Assembly (NCBI GenBank): GCA_947483555.1
Contig: CANKMW010000019.1
Span: 1 to 64,000, forward strand
Length of the DNA stretch: 64,000 bases
Direction: 5' to 3'
Source: Myxococcales bacterium
Lineage (GTDB): Bacteria; Myxococcota_A; Polyangia; Haliangiales; Haliangiaceae
Shown here: positions 43,510 to 52,193 of the stretch, one piece after another
Position numbering within the stretch: the stretch's first letter is position 1
Layout of the letters: every line of letters begins with the position of its first letter
The notes under the pieces: model-generated
Databases searched by the model: none
What the model was told of the DNA's origin: nothing
Seen by the model: only the letters and a program-made list of their open reading frames with translations
Translations under genes and position numbers: made by a program

Positions 43510-44481
43510 ATGCGCAGGCTCGGACGTCACGCTCTCGCCGTCGTGGGTCTGTCGCTCGCCATGGTCGAGGCCGGGTGCGGTGGCGGCGGCGACGATGACG
43601 CGATCGTCGATGACGCGGCGCTCGGGATCGACGCCGACGTCGATGCGCCCACCGATGCCGCCGACACCGTCACCTGCGCCACGCCCGACACCTGCGAGTG
43701 GCTCGAGGACTACCTGCGCGAGCAGGTCGGCAAGCTGACCGGGCAACGACCGGCGGCCCCCGGGGTGACGATCATGCGGCGCGCGTCGTCGACCGAGCGC
43801 ACCGTCGCCCGCACCTACCTGGTCGACGAGTTGACCCGGCTCGGTCTGGCGCCGACCATCCACGACTACGGCAGCGGCAAGAACGTGGTCGTGCACCTGG
43901 CGTCGACCACCGGCGGCACCCTGCCGCGCATCGTGATCGGCGGCCACTTCGATGGCGTGGCCGCCGGCCCGGCGGCGGCCGACAACGGCACCGGCGCCGC
44001 GATCGTGGTGGCCACCGCACGCTACCTCGGCACCCGCACCCGGCGCGATCGCGCGATCGATCTGGTGCTGTTCGATCAGGAGGAGGCGGGGCTGATCGGC
44101 AGCACGGCGTACGCGCTCAAGCTGCGCGGCGACGCCACGGCGGTCGACAGCGTCCACAACTTCGACATGATCAGCTTCGACGGCGACGGCGATCAGGCGA
44201 TCGAGCTGTGGTCGCCGGACGCCGGACTCGAGGCGTTCTACCGATCCCACGCCCAGCCGCGCGGCATCCCGGTCGGCTCGGTCACCTTCGCGTCGAGCGA
44301 CCACCAGCCGTTCGTCGACCGCGGCTTCGCGACCGTCGGCGTGTGCGAGGAGTTCGTGGGCGGCGACGCCACCCCGCACTATCACCGGGTGACCGACACC
44401 TACGACAAGATCGACTTCGTCTACACGACCCGGGTCACGCGATTGCTGCTCGCGATCCTCGAGGATCGCAGCATCGACTGA
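43510..44481 (+). CDS. M28 family zinc metallopeptidase, probable lipoprotein
   Basis: The product has 323 residues. The signal peptide ends at a Cys in MVEAGCGGGG, followed by an Asp-rich spacer. The M28 di-zinc ligands are visible: His and Asp in GGHFDGVAAG, Asp in AADNGTGAA, the Glu pair in FDQEEAGLIGS, Asp in NFDMISFDGDG, and the late His in ATPHYHRVTDTYDK. M28 enzymes are aminopeptidases or carboxypeptidases acting outside the cytoplasm. Its stop touches the stop of the convergent metallo-beta-lactamase gene with no gap. Confidence 0.9.
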   Translation: MRRLGRHALAVVGLSLAMVEAGCGGGGDDDAIVDDAALGIDADVDAPTDAADTVTCATPDTCEWLEDYLREQVGKLTGQRPAAPGVTIMRRASSTERTVARTYLVDELTRLGLAPTIHDYGSGKNVVVHLASTTGGTLPRIVIGGHFDGVAAGPAAADNGTGAAIVVATARYLGTRTRRDRAIDLVLFDQEEAGLIGSTAYALKLRGDATAVDSVHNFDMISFDGDGDQAIELWSPDAGLEAFYRSHAQPRGIPVGSVTFASSDHQPFVDRGFATVGVCEEFVGGDATPHYHRVTDTYDKIDFVYTTRVTRLLLAILEDRSID

Positions 44482-45348
44482 TCAGAGCACGGCGGGCTTG
44501 CCGATCTCGAGGCTGAGGATCTTGGCCGCGGCACCCTTCTTCCTCATGGCGGCGCGGAGCTGGACCACGGTACCGGACAGCACCGGGAAGGTGCCGTAGT
44601 GCATCGGCACCACGTGGCGCGGCTTGACCAGGCGCACCGCCTCGGCGGCGCCCGCCGGGCCCATCGTGAAGTGACCACCGATGCAGGCCAGCATGTGGGT
44701 CACCTTGAAGTCCTTGCCGACGTACGCCATGTCGCCGAACACGTCGGTGTCACCGGTGTGATAGAGGACCGGCCCCGCCGTCACGGCGATGACGAAGCCG
44801 CCGGGCGCGCCGCCGTCCTTCACCGAGGTGTCGTCCTTCGACACCGTCGAGCTGTGCACGGCGGGCACGAAGCGGATCGTGACCTCGCCATCGAGCAGCG
44901 TCAGGTCACCGCCGAAGTTCCCCTGGGTGTCGAACCCCAGCTGGTCCTTGGGGAAGCCGAGCTCGGCGACCATGCTGCGGCCGAGATCGAAGGTGGTGAC
45001 CAGCCTGGCCTTGGTCTTCTTGGCGATCGCGACCGCATCGCCGACGTGATCGGAATGGCCGTGGGTGACCAGGATGAGGTCGGCCGCGGCCAGCCTGGCG
45101 AGGTCGTCCTTGCCGGTCGGGTTGCTGGGGTTGGTGATCCACGGATCGACCAGGATCACCTTGCCGGCCGGGGTATCGATGCGGAACGCGGCGTGCCCGT
45201 ACCAGGTGAGCCGCGTCTTCGCCGGTGTCAGCGGCACGATCTCCGCCGGCTTGCCGGCTGCAGGCGCGGCCGGCTGGGCGTCGATCGTGGACGGGAGCAG
45301 GACCAGCGCGGCGACGGCGAGCAGGTGCAGGTGCCTCATGGCGCGCAT
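44482..45348 (-). CDS. Exported metallo-beta-lactamase fold hydrolase (UlaG/UPF0173-like)
   Basis: The product has 288 residues. An N-terminal signal peptide (HLHLLAVAALVLLPSTIDAQ) is followed by a compact MBL domain: WYGHAAFRIDTPAG, VDPWITNP, the metal motif THGHSDHVGD, LYHTGDTDVFGD and MHYGTFPVL. UPF0173/UlaG relatives include lactonases and phosphodiesterases, usually cytoplasmic, so export is a small oddity. The start may be 45348 or 45339. It begins 1 nt after the HEAT gene stop, implying co-transcription. Confidence 0.87.
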   Translation of the reverse strand: MRAMRHLHLLAVAALVLLPSTIDAQPAAPAAGKPAEIVPLTPAKTRLTWYGHAAFRIDTPAGKVILVDPWITNPSNPTGKDDLARLAAADLILVTHGHSDHVGDAVAIAKKTKARLVTTFDLGRSMVAELGFPKDQLGFDTQGNFGGDLTLLDGEVTIRFVPAVHSSTVSKDDTSVKDGGAPGGFVIAVTAGPVLYHTGDTDVFGDMAYVGKDFKVTHMLACIGGHFTMGPAGAAEAVRLVKPRHVVPMHYGTFPVLSGTVVQLRAAMRKKGAAAKILSLEIGKPAVL

Positions 45349-45349
45349 C

Positions 45350-46312
45350 CTACGCCAGCGCGGCGGCGACGTCGGCCCGCACCGCGGCGTCCCGATGCGC
45401 CGCCGCCGCCGCGCGCAACCGCGCCACCTGCCGTGGATCGTCCTTGAAGGTGGCCAGCGCACGGGCGGCAGCGATGGCCTCGATGCGCGCGGCCGTGGCG
45501 ACCAGCCCGAGCAGGAACGTGGTCGCCGGGTCATCGCGCAACAGCGCCAGCGCCAGGTAGCCGACCCGGCGCCGGACGTCGGCCGGCGCCCGATCGCACC
45601 ACCCGATCAGCAACGGCGTGGCGGCGGCAAGTCGGCTCTCGCCCAGCGCCAGCGCCGCGACCTCGGCCGGCTCGCCGTCGCCGGCCAGGAAGCCGGCCAC
45701 GAACGGCAGCGAGACCTTCGGCGCCAGCGCGAGCAGCGAACCGAGGCAGGCGCCGATCACGGCTGGCTCGTCGTCGCCGCTGCGGGCCTTGAAGCGAAGC
45801 AGCGCCGTGGCATCGGGGCGGGCGCTATCGCCCAGCGCCTGGGCCGCGGCGGTCCGCGCGATGCGCTGCGGATCGGCCAGCAGCTCGGCGAGGACGTCGA
45901 GCGCGTCAGCGCGGCCGGCGTGGGCGTAGGCCAGGCCGCACACGCCCCGCAGCTCGGCGGCGGTGTCGTCGTGACCGCCCCACACCGGCTCGGCTTGCAC
46001 GCACGTCACGCCGCGCACGAAGACCTCGTCCTGCCAGCGATCGAGCTGGTGCAACGCCCGGGCGATGGCGATCTTGCCCCGACAGCCGGGATCGCGCTCG
46101 ACGCCGCGCTCGAGGAGGCGTGCGAACGCCGGTGCCAGCTCGTCGTACAGCGGCGCGAGCTCGCGGGTCGCGACCAGCCTCGCCGCCGCCGCCACCAGGA
46201 TGCCGATCTTGCTCCGGAGCGCGTCGCGGACCGCGGCCACATCGAGCGACTCGGCGCCGTGCTCGACGGCGGCGAGCCAGGCCAGGCGATCCTCGAGCTT
46301 GCGGGCGGTCAT
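45350..46312 (-). CDS. HEAT-repeat protein
   Basis: The product has 320 residues from the ATG at 46312. The sequence is a run of HEAT-like helix pairs (LLADPQRIARTAAAQALGDS, EPAEVAALALGESRLAAATP, APADVRRRVGYLALALLRDD). No catalytic motif is present. HEAT arrays usually bind proteins. It is followed after 1 nt by the MBL gene. Confidence 0.8.
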   Translation of the reverse strand: MTARKLEDRLAWLAAVEHGAESLDVAAVRDALRSKIGILVAAAARLVATRELAPLYDELAPAFARLLERGVERDPGCRGKIAIARALHQLDRWQDEVFVRGVTCVQAEPVWGGHDDTAAELRGVCGLAYAHAGRADALDVLAELLADPQRIARTAAAQALGDSARPDATALLRFKARSGDDEPAVIGACLGSLLALAPKVSLPFVAGFLAGDGEPAEVAALALGESRLAAATPLLIGWCDRAPADVRRRVGYLALALLRDDPATTFLLGLVATAARIEAIAAARALATFKDDPRQVARLRAAAAAHRDAAVRADVAAALA

Positions 46313-46441
46313 GGCAGATCCCGGCGCATCGCCAGCATCATCGCACCCTGGCCCGCAAACGAGCCAACCAGCGACGAGGTGCGACCTCGCGGCACAGTTG
46401 GAATCGTGGTCGCGTGCCCGTTGCATGCGGGGCCGGATTGG

Positions 46442-46447
46442 TAGCAT
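46442..46447 (+). promoter_or_regulatory. -10 box (TAGCAT) of a probable leaderless promoter
   Basis: TAGCAT lies 6 nt before the GTG at 46454. Confidence 0.45.
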
Positions 46448-46453
46448 CGAGCC

Positions 46454-47512
46454 GTGAGCTGCGTCGGAACCTGCGCAGGTTGTGGCGACCCGATCGGGTT
46501 GCACGCCGCGCGTCCGGTGATCGGCGACGACGGCCGGGTCGCCCTGTGGTGCCCGCGCTGTGTCACCGGTACGCGGGTCGCGGCGGCACCGGCGCGGGCG
46601 GCGGTGACGCCGACGATCATGGAGAGCACCGCGCCGCGGCGACTCGGGGCCCGCATCGCGATGCCGGCGATCGGGATCGCGGTCGCGTTCGCCGCGGTGA
46701 TGAGCAGTGCGGCGGTGACGGTCGTGGAGCGAGGAGCGCCGGCATCAGGAGAGGCAGCCGCGGCCGGCACCGCAGCCGCAGCCGCAGCCGTACCCCTCCC
46801 CGCACCCGTCGCCGAGACCGAGACCGCGACCGAAACCGTCGCCGAGGCCGAGGCCGTCGCCGAAACCGAAACCGAAGCCGAAGCCGAAACCGTCGCCGAA
46901 GCCGAAACCGAAACCGACGCCGAAACCGACGCCGAAACCGTCACCGAACCCCAGGCGATCGATCTGGTCGCCCTCGAAGACGAACGCCCGACCCTCCACG
47001 ACTGGGTCCACCCGGTCACCGGCACCACCGAGCTCACCCCCGCGCGCAGCACCCGCAAGTTCGGCGCCCATCGCGACGGCGTCTCGGATCCCGGCCGCTG
47101 CGGCCAGGGCCACTGCGGCGTCGATCTCGCCGGGCCTCGCGGGCGTCCCGTGGTCGCCGTGGCCTGGGGCACCGTGGTCCGGGTCGAGCACAGCACGCGC
47201 GGTCGCGATGGGCGCAGTGGCCGCTACGTTCGCATCGAGCACCCCGAGCGCGTGTTCACCGCCTACATGCACCTCGACGAGATCGCGGCCGAGCTGAAGG
47301 TCGGCGACGAGGTGACTCCCGGCCAGTTGCTCGGCACGCTCGGCAAGACCGGGATCTACAGCGGCGAGCAACACCTGCACTTCGCCCTCGAGATCGAGAT
47401 CGGCGGAGCGCTGCGCTACCTCGACCCGTCGCCCTTCCTGGCCCACGCCGAGGTCGCGCCGATCCCGGTCGACGAGCTGCGCCTGGCGCCCGACCAGCGC
47501 GCGCAGTGGTGA
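46454..47512 (+). CDS. Membrane-anchored M23 peptidase with an N-terminal zinc ribbon
   Basis: The product has 352 residues from a GTG. Residues 1-40 look like a zinc ribbon (CAGC near residue 7 and CPRC near 35). A transmembrane helix lies at about 66-88 ([20 protein letters not shown]). Residues 95-165 are an Ala-Glu-Thr tract made of the GCCGAAACC repeat. The M23 domain follows with HCGVDLAGP (first His and Asp), TAYMHLDEI and HLHFALE (second metal site), so the LytM active site is complete. It would cut peptidoglycan cross-links outside the membrane, with the ribbon inside. A cytoplasmic ribbon on an M23 enzyme is unusual. Confidence 0.87.
   Translation: MSCVGTCAGCGDPIGLHAARPVIGDDGRVALWCPRCVTGTRVAAAPARAAVTPTIMESTAPRRLGARIAMPAIGIAVAFAAVMSSAAVTVVERGAPASGEAAAAGTAAAAAAVPLPAPVAETETATETVAEAEAVAETETEAEAETVAEAETETDAETDAETVTEPQAIDLVALEDERPTLHDWVHPVTGTTELTPARSTRKFGAHRDGVSDPGRCGQGHCGVDLAGPRGRPVVAVAWGTVVRVEHSTRGRDGRSGRYVRIEHPERVFTAYMHLDEIAAELKVGDEVTPGQLLGTLGKTGIYSGEQHLHFALEIEIGGALRYLDPSPFLAHAEVAPIPVDELRLAPDQRAQW
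46803..46950 (+). repeat. GCCGAAACC short-unit repeat tract, copy in the M23 gene
   Basis: Units of GTCGCCGAAACC, GAAGCC and GAGACC are read as Ala-Glu-Thr/Val-Ala-Glu between the membrane helix and the peptidase domain. Confidence 0.8.
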
Positions 47513-47524
47513 CGCGCACGACGA

Positions 47525-48427
47525 TCAATCGTCGCTGTCGACGGTGTCGGCGGGCGGGTCGCTGGGGTCCGGGATCACCGTCGACGCCGGCGGCGCGCTG
47601 AACCAGCGCAAGCAGCGCTCGAGCGTCGCTTTGAGCGCGCTCCGCGTCACGACCTGATCGACCATGCCGTGCTCGAGCAGGAACTCCGAGCGCTGAAAGC
47701 CGGGCGGCAGCTGCTGGCGGATGGTCTGCTCGATCACGCGTGGTCCGGCGAAGCCGATCAGCGCATCGGGCTCGGCCAGGATCACGTCGCCGAGCATGGC
47801 GACCGAGGCCGCGACACCGCCGGTGGTGGGATGGAGCAAGATCGAGATGTACGGCACCCGCGCCTCGCGCAAACGCGAGCGCGCCGCCGACGTCTTGGCC
47901 ATCTGCATCAACGACAGCACGCCCTCCTGCATGCGGGCGCCCCCGGAGGCCGACAGCAGCACCGCCGGCCGCCGGTGCGCGAGCGCGCGTTCGAACTGAC
48001 GCGTGATCTTCTCGCCGACCACCGATCCCATCGAGCCGCCCATGAACTCGAACACGAAACAGCCGAGCTCGACCGCGATGCCGCCGACGGTCCCGGTGCC
48101 GGCGCGATAGGCGTCACCACCGCCGGTCTTGCGGTTGGCCGCCTTGAGCTGATCGGAGTACCGCTTGCCATCGACGCGGAACCCGAGCGGATCGGCGCTC
48201 TCCAGATGCTCGTCGTGCTCGACCCACGGACCATCGAGCATCATCTGGATCCGCTCGTCGGTCGACATGCGGAGGTGGTGCCCGCAGCTGCCGCAAACCC
48301 GTAGATTCGCGATCAGGTCGTCCTCGTAGATCGTGGTGCTGCACTTCTCGCACTTGATCCAGATCCCCTTGGGGACCGACTTCTTGGGCTCGGTCGCAAG
48401 ACCCCCCGTGCGAGACCACCAGGCCAT
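47525..48427 (-). CDS. accD: Acetyl-CoA carboxylase carboxyltransferase subunit beta
   Basis: The product has 300 residues. The N-terminal zinc ribbon is intact (C26, C29, C45, C48). The carboxyltransferase body carries GGSMGSVVGEKITR, LLSASGGARMQEG, HPTTGGVAASVAMLGD and IGFAGPRVIEQTIRQQLPPG. It forms the malonyl-CoA-producing enzyme with AccA, whose gene is not in the window. A TATCTA box 9 nt before the ATG suggests a very short leader. Confidence 0.95.
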   Translation of the reverse strand: MAWWSRTGGLATEPKKSVPKGIWIKCEKCSTTIYEDDLIANLRVCGSCGHHLRMSTDERIQMMLDGPWVEHDEHLESADPLGFRVDGKRYSDQLKAANRKTGGGDAYRAGTGTVGGIAVELGCFVFEFMGGSMGSVVGEKITRQFERALAHRRPAVLLSASGGARMQEGVLSLMQMAKTSAARSRLREARVPYISILLHPTTGGVAASVAMLGDVILAEPDALIGFAGPRVIEQTIRQQLPPGFQRSEFLLEHGMVDQVVTRSALKATLERCLRWFSAPPASTVIPDPSDPPADTVDSDD

Positions 48428-48436
48428 GGACCCGCG

Positions 48437-48442
48437 TAGATA
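48437..48442 (-). promoter_or_regulatory. -10 box (TATCTA) of accD with a near-zero leader
   Basis: TATCTA on the minus strand lies 9 nt before the accD ATG at 48427, predicting a leader of about 2 nt. Confidence 0.45.
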
Positions 48443-48624
48443 CCCAAACCTGGCTCATCCCGCAAGGCGCTGGGTCCGAGCAGGCGTGGGGCAGATCGCG
48501 GGGAAGCGCAAAACCCCGCAAATTTGCTCGCGTAGTTGGCGGCAGTCTGGTAATGGTTCGGTCGCTGATGCTACCCAGAACAGCCTAGGCGACCCGCGCG
48601 CGGGGCGCCGTTCGAGAGGTTGCG

Positions 48625-48939
48625 ATGTCTGCTTCTTCCATCCTTGTCGTGAACGAGATCGAGAGCGAGCGCGAGGATATCGCGCGAGCGCTCGAGGCCG
48701 AGGGGTTCAAGATCGTGCAGGCGACGTCGGCGGCGTCGGCGGTCCGCGAGATCTGGGAAGGGTCGTTCATCGCCGCGGTGATCCCGACGCTGTTGACCGG
48801 CACCAGCTCGTCGGCGCTGTCGTCGCAGCTGCACCAGATGGCGCCCGAGATCGAGACCATCATCCACGGCAAGAACGACGAGATCCCACGCCTGGTTCGC
48901 AAGATCTGCGAGATCCGCGACGGCGTCGCGGCTGCCTGA
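48625..48939 (+). CDS. Degenerate receiver-like domain protein
   Basis: The product has 104 residues with a receiver outline: ILVVNEIESEREDIARALEA, GFKIVQATSAASAVREIWEG, then FIAAVIPTLLTGTSSSALSS where the phosphoacceptor strand should be. The acidic pair is Asn-Glu and the acceptor Asp position is hydrophobic or Pro, so normal phosphorylation seems impossible. It has a GAGAGG ribosome site, unlike the many leaderless genes. A CRP-like pseudogene lies convergently next to it. Role unknown. Confidence 0.65.
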   Translation: MSASSILVVNEIESEREDIARALEAEGFKIVQATSAASAVREIWEGSFIAAVIPTLLTGTSSSALSSQLHQMAPEIETIIHGKNDEIPRLVRKICEIRDGVAAA

Positions 48940-48964
48940 CGACCGGCCTGACGAACCCGACGGG

Positions 48965-49645
48965 TCAGAACTCGCCGTAGCGCTCGCGTAGCTCCAGGAA
49001 CTCCAGGAACTCGAGCAGGCGGCCGACCTCGGGGATGACGTAGCCGGCGCCGGTGACCCCGGCCTCCTCGGCAGTCATGACCAGGCGGGCCTGGCCGAGA
49101 CGGCCGAGCACGTCGGCGACCTCGTGCGGCGCCAGCGCGACTCGCACCGCGAGGTCGTTCACGTCGACCGGCAAGTACACCGCGCTGTCGGCAGCGCCGG
49201 TGGCGCCGGCCGCGGCGATCTGCTCGTCGGCCATCCGGCGCAGGCACTGGACGACCCGGTGATTGGCGTTTGGCAGCAGCAACAGCTCGATCTGCTGGTT
49301 GGCGCGCTCGAGTCGGGACGCCAGGGTGCGAATCAGACGGACCGCGATCTCGACCCGGCCGCGCAGCATGGCCTCGAAGGTCCGCGGCTCGATGACCAGC
49401 AGCCGCGACGCCTCGCGCACCACCGCCGTCGCCGACCGCGGGCGGGCGTTGATGAGCGCCATCTCGCCGAAGAACTCACCGGCGGGCAAGACGGCGAGCA
49501 CGCGCTCGAGCTCGCCGATCTCGCGCCGGATCTCGATCGAGCCCGACTAAATGACGTACATGAAGTCGCCCGGATCGCCCTCGCGAAACAGCACCGTGCC
49601 GGCGTCGTAGTCCTTGGCGAAACGATCGATCAGATGCTCGGTCAT
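48965..49645 (-). pseudogene. CRP/FNR-type cyclic nucleotide-binding regulator interrupted by an amber codon
   Basis: The frame from the ATG at 49645 (with AGGGAAA just upstream) reads into a cyclic nucleotide-binding domain (VLFREGDPGDFMYVI), hits TAG at 49547-49549 (codon 33), and continues cleanly with SGSIEIRREIGELERV, GEFFGEMALINARPRSATAV and a helix-turn-helix tail (VNDLAVRVALAPHEVADVLG). Total length without the stop would be 226 residues, normal for the family. CAG for Gln is the expected codon, so a single C-to-T change explains it. It is a recent pseudogene, a sequencing error or a read-through gene; reinitiation after the stop would lose the start of the ligand-binding fold. Confidence 0.8.
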
Positions 49646-49711
49646 GCGTTTTCCCTGGCTCCGGCCTCTGGCTCCAGCCTGGTGCCGGCCTGGCTCCACC
49701 TTGGCTCGGCC

Positions 49712-50377
49712 CTACCGCACGGTAGCGTGACGCAGAATGTGGAACAACGATCGACCGCCCGCAAGTGCGGCCGCCCGCAGGCCGAGTCGCGCGCGCGGCG
49801 TTCCGTCACCGACCGCGACCTCCATGATCCCGAGGCCGAGCTTGAGCGCGCGCACCAGCATCTCGACGTTCCAGCCGTCGGCAGGGTCGCTCATGCCGAG
49901 CGCGACCAGCGCCGGATACCGGATGGCGCGCACCGGTCCGGCGTCGTGGAAGCGATGGCGGTAGACCGCCTTGATCAGCCCGAGCACGACCCGGTCGCGC
50001 ATGGCGCCGCCGGCGCCGCGGACGCCGATCGTGAGCTCGGCGTCCTTGTCGGCGATCGGGCCGATCAGCGCCGCCAGATCGCCGGCGCGGAGGTGAGCGT
50101 CGGCGGGCGCGAACACCACCACGTCGGGCGGCTCGGGCAGCTCGACGAAGTGCGCCATGGCGCGCTGGCACGCCGCGCCGTAGCCGCCCGACGGTTCGCG
50201 CACCACGATCGCGCCGCGGTCGCGGGCGACGCCGGCGGTGCCGTCCGACGACGCCCGATCGACGACGATCACGGCGCGCACGTCGCGCGACGCCAGCGCG
50301 GCCAGGATCAGCGGCAACGCGGCCTCCGCATTCCGGGCCGGGACGACGACGTCGACACGGAGGCGCGGCGGGACCAC
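49712..50377 (-). CDS. Family 2 glycosyltransferase
   Basis: The product has 221 residues. The GT-A fold is visible in VDVVVPARNAEAALP, VIVVDRASSDGTAGVARDRG (the DxSxDGT signature) and VVFAPADAHLRAGDL, where the DxD position reads APADAH. It resembles DPM/UgpG-like enzymes but is not as close to DPM1 as the protein at 2283. Donor and acceptor are unknown. It starts at a GTG, 6 nt after a TAGGAT box. Confidence 0.8.
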   Translation of the reverse strand: MVPPRLRVDVVVPARNAEAALPLILAALASRDVRAVIVVDRASSDGTAGVARDRGAIVVREPSGGYGAACQRAMAHFVELPEPPDVVVFAPADAHLRAGDLAALIGPIADKDAELTIGVRGAGGAMRDRVVLGLIKAVYRHRFHDAGPVRAIRYPALVALGMSDPADGWNVEMLVRALKLGLGIMEVAVGDGTPRARLGLRAAALAGGRSLFHILRHATVR

Positions 50378-50383
50378 CGCGCG

Positions 50384-50389
50384 ATCCTA
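50384..50389 (-). promoter_or_regulatory. -10 box (TAGGAT) of a probable leaderless promoter
   Basis: TAGGAT on the minus strand lies 6 nt before the GTG at 50377. Confidence 0.45.
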
Positions 50390-50509
50390 CGGACACCGCG
50401 CCGGGGAGTCAAAGCGAGGAGATCGGGTGCGGCACCAGCCGGCGCGCCGCGGCGACCGGCACGGCACGGGGCTGGCCACGCGCGGCGTTTCGTGCGAAAC
50501 CGCGGCTCG

Positions 50510-51541
50510 ATGGCGATCACGTACAAGGACGCGGGCGTCGACATCGATGCCGGCAACCGTCTCGTCGACCGCATCCGGCCGCTCGCGCGCTCCACGATGC
50601 GACCGGAGGTCCTGGGCGGGATCGGTGGGTTCGCGGCGCTGTGCCGCATCCCGACCGGGCTGGCCGAGCCGATCCTGGTCTCGGGCACCGACGGCGTCGG
50701 CACCAAGCTCAAGACCGCGCTCGCCACCGGCCGCCACGACACCGTCGGGATCGACCTGGTCGCGATGTGCGTCAACGACGTCCTGGTCACCGGCGCCGAG
50801 CCGCTGTTCTTCCTCGACTACTTCGCCGCCGGTGCGCTCGACGTCGACGTCGCCGCCACCGTGATCGCCGGCATCGCCGAGGGCTGCCGACAGGCCGGCT
50901 GCGCCCTGGTCGGCGGCGAGACCGCCGAGCTGCCCGGCCTGTTTGCCGCCCACGACTACGACCTGGCGGGCTTCTGCGTCGGCGTGGTCGATCGCGCCGC
51001 CATCCGCCCGCGCACCGATCTGGTCGCCGGCGACGTGGTGATCGGCCTGCCGTCGAGCGGCTTGCACTCCAACGGCCACTCGCTGGCACGCAAGGTGGTG
51101 CTCGACGTGCTCGGCCTGCCGTTCGACGCCCGCCCCGACCTGCTGGCCGGCGCCAGCGTCGCCGACGCCCTGCTGGCGCCGACCATCATCTACGCCGCCG
51201 CGTTTCGCGCCCTGCGCCAGCTGCCCTGGAAGGCCGCCGCCCACATCACCGGTGGCGGGCTGGTCGAGAACCCGCCCCGGTTTCTCGCCGACGAGACGCT
51301 CGCCGTCGAGCTCGATCCGGACCGCTGGGAGGTGCCGGGCGTGATCCGCCTGATCGCCACCGCCGGCGTCGCCGACGAGGAGCTGCGGCGCACGTTCAAC
51401 ATGGGCCTCGGCATGGTGATCGTGGTGCCCGCCGACGACGCCAGCGCCACCGTCACCGCGCTCGCGCCGTGGAGCGCGCGTCCGGTCGGCCGGCTGGTGC
51501 CGCGCGCCGGCGGTGCGCCCAGCCGCTACTCGGGCGAGTAG
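50510..51541 (+). CDS. purM: Phosphoribosylformylglycinamidine cyclo-ligase (AIR synthetase)
   Basis: The product has 343 residues, the normal PurM length. Signature parts: YKDAGVDIDAGNRLVDRI at the N-terminus, GTDGVGTKLKTA, AMCVNDVLVTGAEPLFFLDY, VGGETAELPG, GLPSSGLHSNGHSLAR and HITGGGLVENPPR. It closes the imidazole ring of AIR in purine synthesis using ATP. purN follows after 7 bp and an FAD enzyme gene overlaps purN, so the three form an operon. Confidence 0.96.
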   Translation: MAITYKDAGVDIDAGNRLVDRIRPLARSTMRPEVLGGIGGFAALCRIPTGLAEPILVSGTDGVGTKLKTALATGRHDTVGIDLVAMCVNDVLVTGAEPLFFLDYFAAGALDVDVAATVIAGIAEGCRQAGCALVGGETAELPGLFAAHDYDLAGFCVGVVDRAAIRPRTDLVAGDVVIGLPSSGLHSNGHSLARKVVLDVLGLPFDARPDLLAGASVADALLAPTIIYAAAFRALRQLPWKAAAHITGGGLVENPPRFLADETLAVELDPDRWEVPGVIRLIATAGVADEELRRTFNMGLGMVIVVPADDASATVTALAPWSARPVGRLVPRAGGAPSRYSGE

Positions 51542-51548
51542 CATCCTC

Positions 51549-52193
51549 ATGCGGCTCGGCGTCCTGGTCAGCGGCCGCGGCTCCAACCTGGCGGCGCTGC
51601 TCGCCGCCGAGGCCACCGGCAGGCTGGCACCGGCCGAGATCGCCGTGGTGGTCTCCAACCGGCCCGACGCCGGCGCGCTCGAGGTCGCCCGCGCCGCCGG
51701 CAAGCCGGTGGCGGTGGTCGATCACCGCGACTTCGCCGACCGCGATCGATTCGAGCACGCGTTGCTCGCCGCGCTCGCGACCCACGACGCCGAGGCGGTG
51801 ATCCTGGCCGGCTTCATGCGCGTGCTGACGCCGACGTTCGTCGCCGCGTTCCCGTTGCGGATCGTCAACACCCATCCGTCGTTGCTCCCCGCCTTCCCCG
51901 GTCACGACGCGCCGGCGCAGGCCGTGGCCCACGGGGTCAAGGTCGCCGGGGTCACGGTGCACTTCGTGGACACCGGCGTCGACACCGGACCGATCATCGC
52001 GCAACGCGCGGTGCCGGTCCTGGCCACCGACGATGCGGCGGCGCTCCACCGCCGCATCCAGGTCGAGGAACACCGGTTGTTACCGGCGGTCGCGCGCGCG
52101 CTGGCTCAGGGCCGGCTCGTGTGCGAAGGTCGCACGGTCGTGATCCGGGCCGCGCCCGGCGCCGCCGACGCCGATGCCGACCAACTCCTATGA
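51549..52193 (+). CDS. purN: Phosphoribosylglycinamide formyltransferase
   Basis: The product has 214 residues. The start LGVLVSGRGSNLAALL, the catalytic NTHPSLLPAFPG (Asn and His) and VHFVDTGVDTGPII (catalytic Asp) are all present. It transfers a formyl group from 10-formyl-THF to GAR. Its 3' end overlaps the next gene by 20 bp. Confidence 0.96.
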   Translation: MRLGVLVSGRGSNLAALLAAEATGRLAPAEIAVVVSNRPDAGALEVARAAGKPVAVVDHRDFADRDRFEHALLAALATHDAEAVILAGFMRVLTPTFVAAFPLRIVNTHPSLLPAFPGHDAPAQAVAHGVKVAGVTVHFVDTGVDTGPIIAQRAVPVLATDDAAALHRRIQVEEHRLLPAVARALAQGRLVCEGRTVVIRAAPGAADADADQLL

